DNA of 64,000 bases from Cryptomeria japonica (lineage: Eukaryota; Streptophyta; Pinopsida; Cupressales; Cupressaceae). Below, one piece after another: positions 59,996 to 64,000 of this stretch (positions within the stretch are counted from its first letter, which is position 1; every line of letters begins with the position of its first letter). Both the position numbers and the translations under genes were made by a program. Location of the stretch: the NCBI RefSeq assembly GCF_030272615.1, contig NC_081413.1:334714302-334778301 (forward strand). The letters run 5' to 3'. The notes beneath the pieces were generated by a model. It was not told the DNA's origin, searched no databases, and was given only the letters and a program-made list of their open reading frames with translations.

Positions 59996-61676
59996 TCTGG
60001 CCAGAGACTTAGACTCATCGGGACCATTCGGGTCCTGAGCCACTCACTAAGTACTACATTCTTCTAACAAGAATGCACCGAGGTCGTCGTCCTTAGGAGT
60101 AATAAGAAAAATAACACAAGCTTGAATTCCGCCTCGGAATTTGGCTTAAAGCCTCGGGAAGTCAAGCGAATCCATACGGGATTCCTTCCGAGTATGCATT
60201 GAATTAAGTTTGATTATCTTATCTTTCAATTAGGATTCTTACTCAACCAAGCCTAGACCCCACCCACGAACGCCTGAGTACGAGGGACAACTCCGTCCCA
60301 AGACTGCCTACATACCCACTTCGGCGTGGGATCAAGGCGTAAAGTATGTAGTTCTATTTTCTAATCTATGGTTTGATGTAAACTGATTTTGTGGGTACGC
60401 AACCCTTTCTAGGGTCAGTGTCCCAGACAGTTTCTCTGCGGTTGCTACCCACGAAGGTAGCACTTAAGCGAAGGCTCAAGATGGCCTATTGCTTGTGGCC
60501 CTAAAAAAAAACTAGATCCTAGTACTTAACATGAACGTCGCCCAATTGCAAATCACCAATATCCCTTCGAGGTGAATAAATAAATAAATAAATAAAGTCA
60601 ATTTCATGAGAGCTCTTAACTAGTCCATCCCTAAGAGGGGTTTACTATGGTTTATCTCAACGGGTGTGAAATTCAATTAAAAGTTATCTTATTAAATTAT
60701 CGATCCAAGAGGGATTACCCGCCCCTTGGATTTTTATCTTCCAAATGTCCCTTATTACTCCCCGACGATTTATAGGGACGATGCCACAGACGTCGTTAAT
60801 GCAGCTTTATTAGGCGTTAAGTGCAGTAGTTCAACACGACGGCATTACCCGTAAGCGTGACCCAGAGGCACCATATATACCGAACGCTGCTAGTTTTGGT
60901 TTTCCAACTTCCTTTATTTAGTTTTCTAACTACGAATAACAAAATGAAGCGTAAACAATGGAAGTAACTACCTGAAGTGAAATTTGCATAACAAATGAAA
61001 CTTGCATAATAGTAACTGCATGAAAGATATAATAATTCGCATGCTATGAACGAAAGCAATTAATCCATGATGTAAGATGACTTAGGGAGTCCAAAATGAC
61101 GGTCAAATCTAAATATTTGCAATAAGGTAAGTTAATCTCTAAGGACCAAATCAAGCGTCCCAATATTTCTTAATTTATTTTTTTTGAAGAATATAGTCTA
61201 CGATTTTAAAGTCTATAAGGATAGTTTAATTACAATCATTAATCCCATTTTTAATTGAAAGTCAATATCCTTAAATGTACACTAAGGAAAACAAAATCAT
61301 CACTAAATGTCATTATTATCAACCTTAAAAATTAACTAGATGGTAATTAACTTAGTTTATTATTATCAAAAAAAACAATTTAAAACTTTCAACTTTAAAT
61401 TAAAAAAAAATCGAATTTAAAAAAAAAAAAGTTTTTGTTGTAAATACAAAGGGGCTGCGGGGTGGGGACCACGGGTCCCATCACCCCTGCGGCCCTGCAG
61501 TCGCAGGTCCGCAGGGATGAGGGGATGCCGTGGGCCCCCCCCCGTACCCTGCGACGGTTTATTGAAACCGTCCATGCAGACTGCGACCGAGTACGTGGAA
61601 AGCCGTGCGTTACGGAGTTTTAAGGAGATTTTCCTACGTTTGATGGGGTTTTTTTTTCTTGCCTTTGTTCTTTTTA

Positions 61677-61847
<171 letters not shown>

Positions 61848-62018
61848 TACATAAATGTTATATTATTATTATTATCTTTTTCTTATATCTCATACAGGAG
61901 TAATAAATTTAATTTTAATGAGTTATTGAAGATTACTCAAAGCAGGGTAATAAATTTCAGAGGTAAAATGAAGCAGAAACCAGAGGATTTTTTTTCTCAT
62001 TTCTTTGTTTTTCTACAG

Positions 62019-62216
62019 GGAAATACATTTACAGATAAAGAGAGTTTAATTCTTTTCTCCATTTCTTCTGTTTCCTACACAGGGAAAACTTATTCACAGA
62101 GAAAGGAATTCATTTCTCTACACAGGAAAAATCTCATTCACAGAGAGGGTTATCCATTTCTTTGCACAGGGAAAATTCGTTCACAGAGAGAGGAGATTTA
62201 TTTATACACACAGGGA
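62019..62216. repeat. ACACAGGGAAAA/TTCACAGAGAG tandem array in LTR C
   Basis: About four units of roughly 45-50 bp alternating CTACACAGGGAAAA with TTCACAGAGAGAGG. Confidence 0.75.
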
Positions 62217-62221
62217 GATCT

Positions 62222-62790
62222 AATTTTTATCAAAATAAAATGAATCTAATTTCCATTTACTCTGAAACTAATTTCTTATCAGAATTAAAAAGAAGAATTT
62301 CATTCTACAAAATCTGAAACAATTTTCTTATCAAACAATGAAAAATAAATCTAAAACTAATGAATCTTATTTTCAAAAATGAATCCCATTCTAAAAAAAA
62401 TCTGAGACAGATATCTTATCAAACAATGAATAATAAATCTAAAACTAATGAATCTTATTTTCAAAAAAATGAATCTCATTCTAAAAAAATCTGAGACAGA
62501 TATCTTATCAAAACAATGAATTTTATTCTCTAAAATCGGAAACTAAAAATTTAAACAATGAATCTTATTTCAAAAAAAATGAATTTCATTCTACAAAAAT
62601 CTGAAACAATTTTCTTATCAAAACAATGAATTTTATTTTCTAAAAATCTGAAACTACATTCTTATCAAAAATTTAAACAATGAATCTTATTTAACAATAA
62701 ATCTCATTATTTACAAAATCTTAGGGACTAATTTCATATCAAGAAATTTCAACAATGAATCTTATTTAAATCTTGACTCTCATTTTCTAC
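62222..62790. repeat. AATGAATCTTATTT...AATCTGAGACA tandem array in LTR C
   Basis: Degenerate units of about 60-120 bp built from CAATGAATCTTATTTTCAAA, ATGAATCTCATTCTA, AAAATCTGAGACAGA and TATCTTATCAAA. Two nearly identical adjacent copies lie at about 62330-62510. Confidence 0.7.
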
Positions 62791-63401
62791 AAAATCTAAA
62801 CTAATTCTTTAACAAAGTACAAATAAATTTCGTACTCATAATTAATCTACTAAAATCTAATCTACCATAAAAATGAGATGCATGAACTAAGTTGGAGGAA
62901 CCTGGATGCTTGAAGATGGTGTGGAGTCTTCCTTTATCCTCCAAGTTGAAGAGAAAATCCTCCCAACAAAACCTTGGCTGCAAATGAAAAATGGACTACA
63001 AAGGAGAAATTGCAGAATTTCTTATGGAATAGCTAACTTTTCTTTTGAAACTTGTACCTATTTTATAAAAGAAATTTCAAATTCCCACTACCTAATTGTT
63101 AATTGGAAAAAAAGAGATTCTCTCCCAATTTTGGCCTCCATGCAAATTAATTGGGCTTAGTGGGAGGAGTTACATGCAAGGAGGTGGAGAAGCCTCTAGA
63201 AGCTTCTTATTCCTCCTACAACATGTGCCTTAAATTGGGTGAGGGAAATTAAATAACTAATTTAAAATATATATGCATTTTCCATGTGTGTGTGGTTTAT
63301 TAATTTATTCCCTTACAATATTCATTCAATAATTCATCCAAAGAGTATAAATAGAGTTTTGTATTTTAAATCAAAAAAAGTGATAAAGGAGGGTTGTGAC
63401 A

Positions 63402-63416
63402 TCCTCCCCCCCTTAA
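63402..63416 (-). other. Polypurine tract of element C
   Basis: The minus strand reads TTAAGGGGGGGAGGA immediately before TGTCACAACCC. It fixes the LTR boundary and the minus orientation. Confidence 0.85.
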
Positions 63417-63474
63417 TCGGTGCATCGTCCCGATGCACTTATTAAATGTATTCAAAAGAGTTTATAGTTCATGT

Positions 63475-64000
63475 TCAAAACAAAAAGGGAAATAGCTGCT
63501 GCATCTCCTTAGTATCCTCCCAGGTGGCATTCTTCTCGTCGTACTGGTCCCATTGCACTTTGCACTGATCAACCTCTCTGTTGCGCAACTGGCACTGGCG
63601 CCTCTCCAAGATTCTGAATGGCTCTATCATTATTCCCCCCATTTCTTGGACCTGCAAGGCATCCCAATTCAAAATGTGTTTCTCATCAGGTACATATTTC
63701 TTAAGAAGAGATACATGGAAGACATCATGGATTCGGCTCAATTGGGGAGGCAAGGCTAACCGATAAGCAACTGGATTAATTCTTCCCAATATTTCACTTA
63801 GTTACTTCTCTAGTTGCCTTATCCCCATATTGAACCGTCCATGATGACTCCATTTGATTAACTTTAAATGCATATTTGTTCACTAATTCAGGTGAGATGA
63901 AACATTCAGATGATCCAGTGTCAATTAGAATTGATATTGGTTGTTCAAATAGTGTACCTGTAGTTTCCACGGGAACATTCTGGTATCTTCTTCTTTGGTT
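63475..64000 (-). pseudogene. pol: Element C pol with internal deletion: protease joined to integrase tail
   Basis: Minus strand from the right edge: a protease core (ILIDTGSSECFISPELV, about 63937-63885; WTVQYGDKATREVTK to about 63803), then TGA. At about 63795 the sequence switches frame to [32 protein letters not shown] and the chromodomain-like end CKVQWDQYDEKNATWED...FPFLF, stopping at 63475-63477. RT, RNase H and the integrase core, about 2.8 kb in element B, are missing. The tail is well preserved and similar to A and B, so C is another chromovirus, deleted inside pol. Confidence 0.85.

Overview
This is plant nuclear DNA made almost entirely of nested, decayed retrotransposons. The evidence is a mix of Ty3/gypsy chromoviruses, Tat-like gypsy elements, a Ty1/copia element and an L1-type LINE. 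LTRs reach 3.6-4.5 kb, the background is AT-rich, and premature stops follow a cytosine-deamination pattern. A large, repeat-dense seed-plant genome (gymnosperm-like) fits, but the sequence does not fix the species. I see no rRNA, tRNA, CRISPR array or bacterial-type operon. The only long intact reading frame is at the far left.

Layout. (1) 3-1802 (+): an unrecognised coiled-coil protein frame that is still open at the left edge. (2) 2709-14323 (+): chromovirus A, with a truncated 5' LTR, one gag-pol frame broken by many TAG/TGA stops and one frameshift, and a 4.3 kb 3' LTR. (3) 14326-23783 (+): chromovirus B, interrupted by A inside its 5' LTR. (4) 23784-24700: copia-type LTR debris. (5) 24701-31014 (-): element D, with LTRs of about 1.1 kb and gag plus protease but no polymerase. 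(6) 31015-about 43900 (-): Tat-like element F, split by a LINE (31171-36767, 12-bp target duplication) and by a 4.4 kb solo LTR H (38900-43325, TSD ACAAC). (7) 46826-52840 (+): copia element. It sits inside a decayed minus-strand gene of unknown family whose remnants span about 52841-56500, with a possible continuation left of the copia. (8) 57172-58043 (-): Tat-like integrase remnant G. (9) 58900-59448: hairpins, a TATA box and a short candidate first exon. (10) 59748-64000 (-): chromovirus C, with its 3' LTR, PPT and an internally deleted pol.

Relative ages. A is younger than B. The LINE and solo LTR H are younger than F. Copia is younger than the unknown minus-strand gene. The A/590-codon-ORF junction at 2708/2709 looks like a deletion scar, because the first 1.87 kb of A's 5' LTR and the front of B's 5' LTR are both missing there.

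The most unusual structure is the LINE. Its ORF2 stops matching LINE proteins just after the RT domain and continues in the same frame into an unrelated acidic/coiled-coil protein. The whole chimera lies between one pair of target-site duplications, so it appears to have moved as a single unit.
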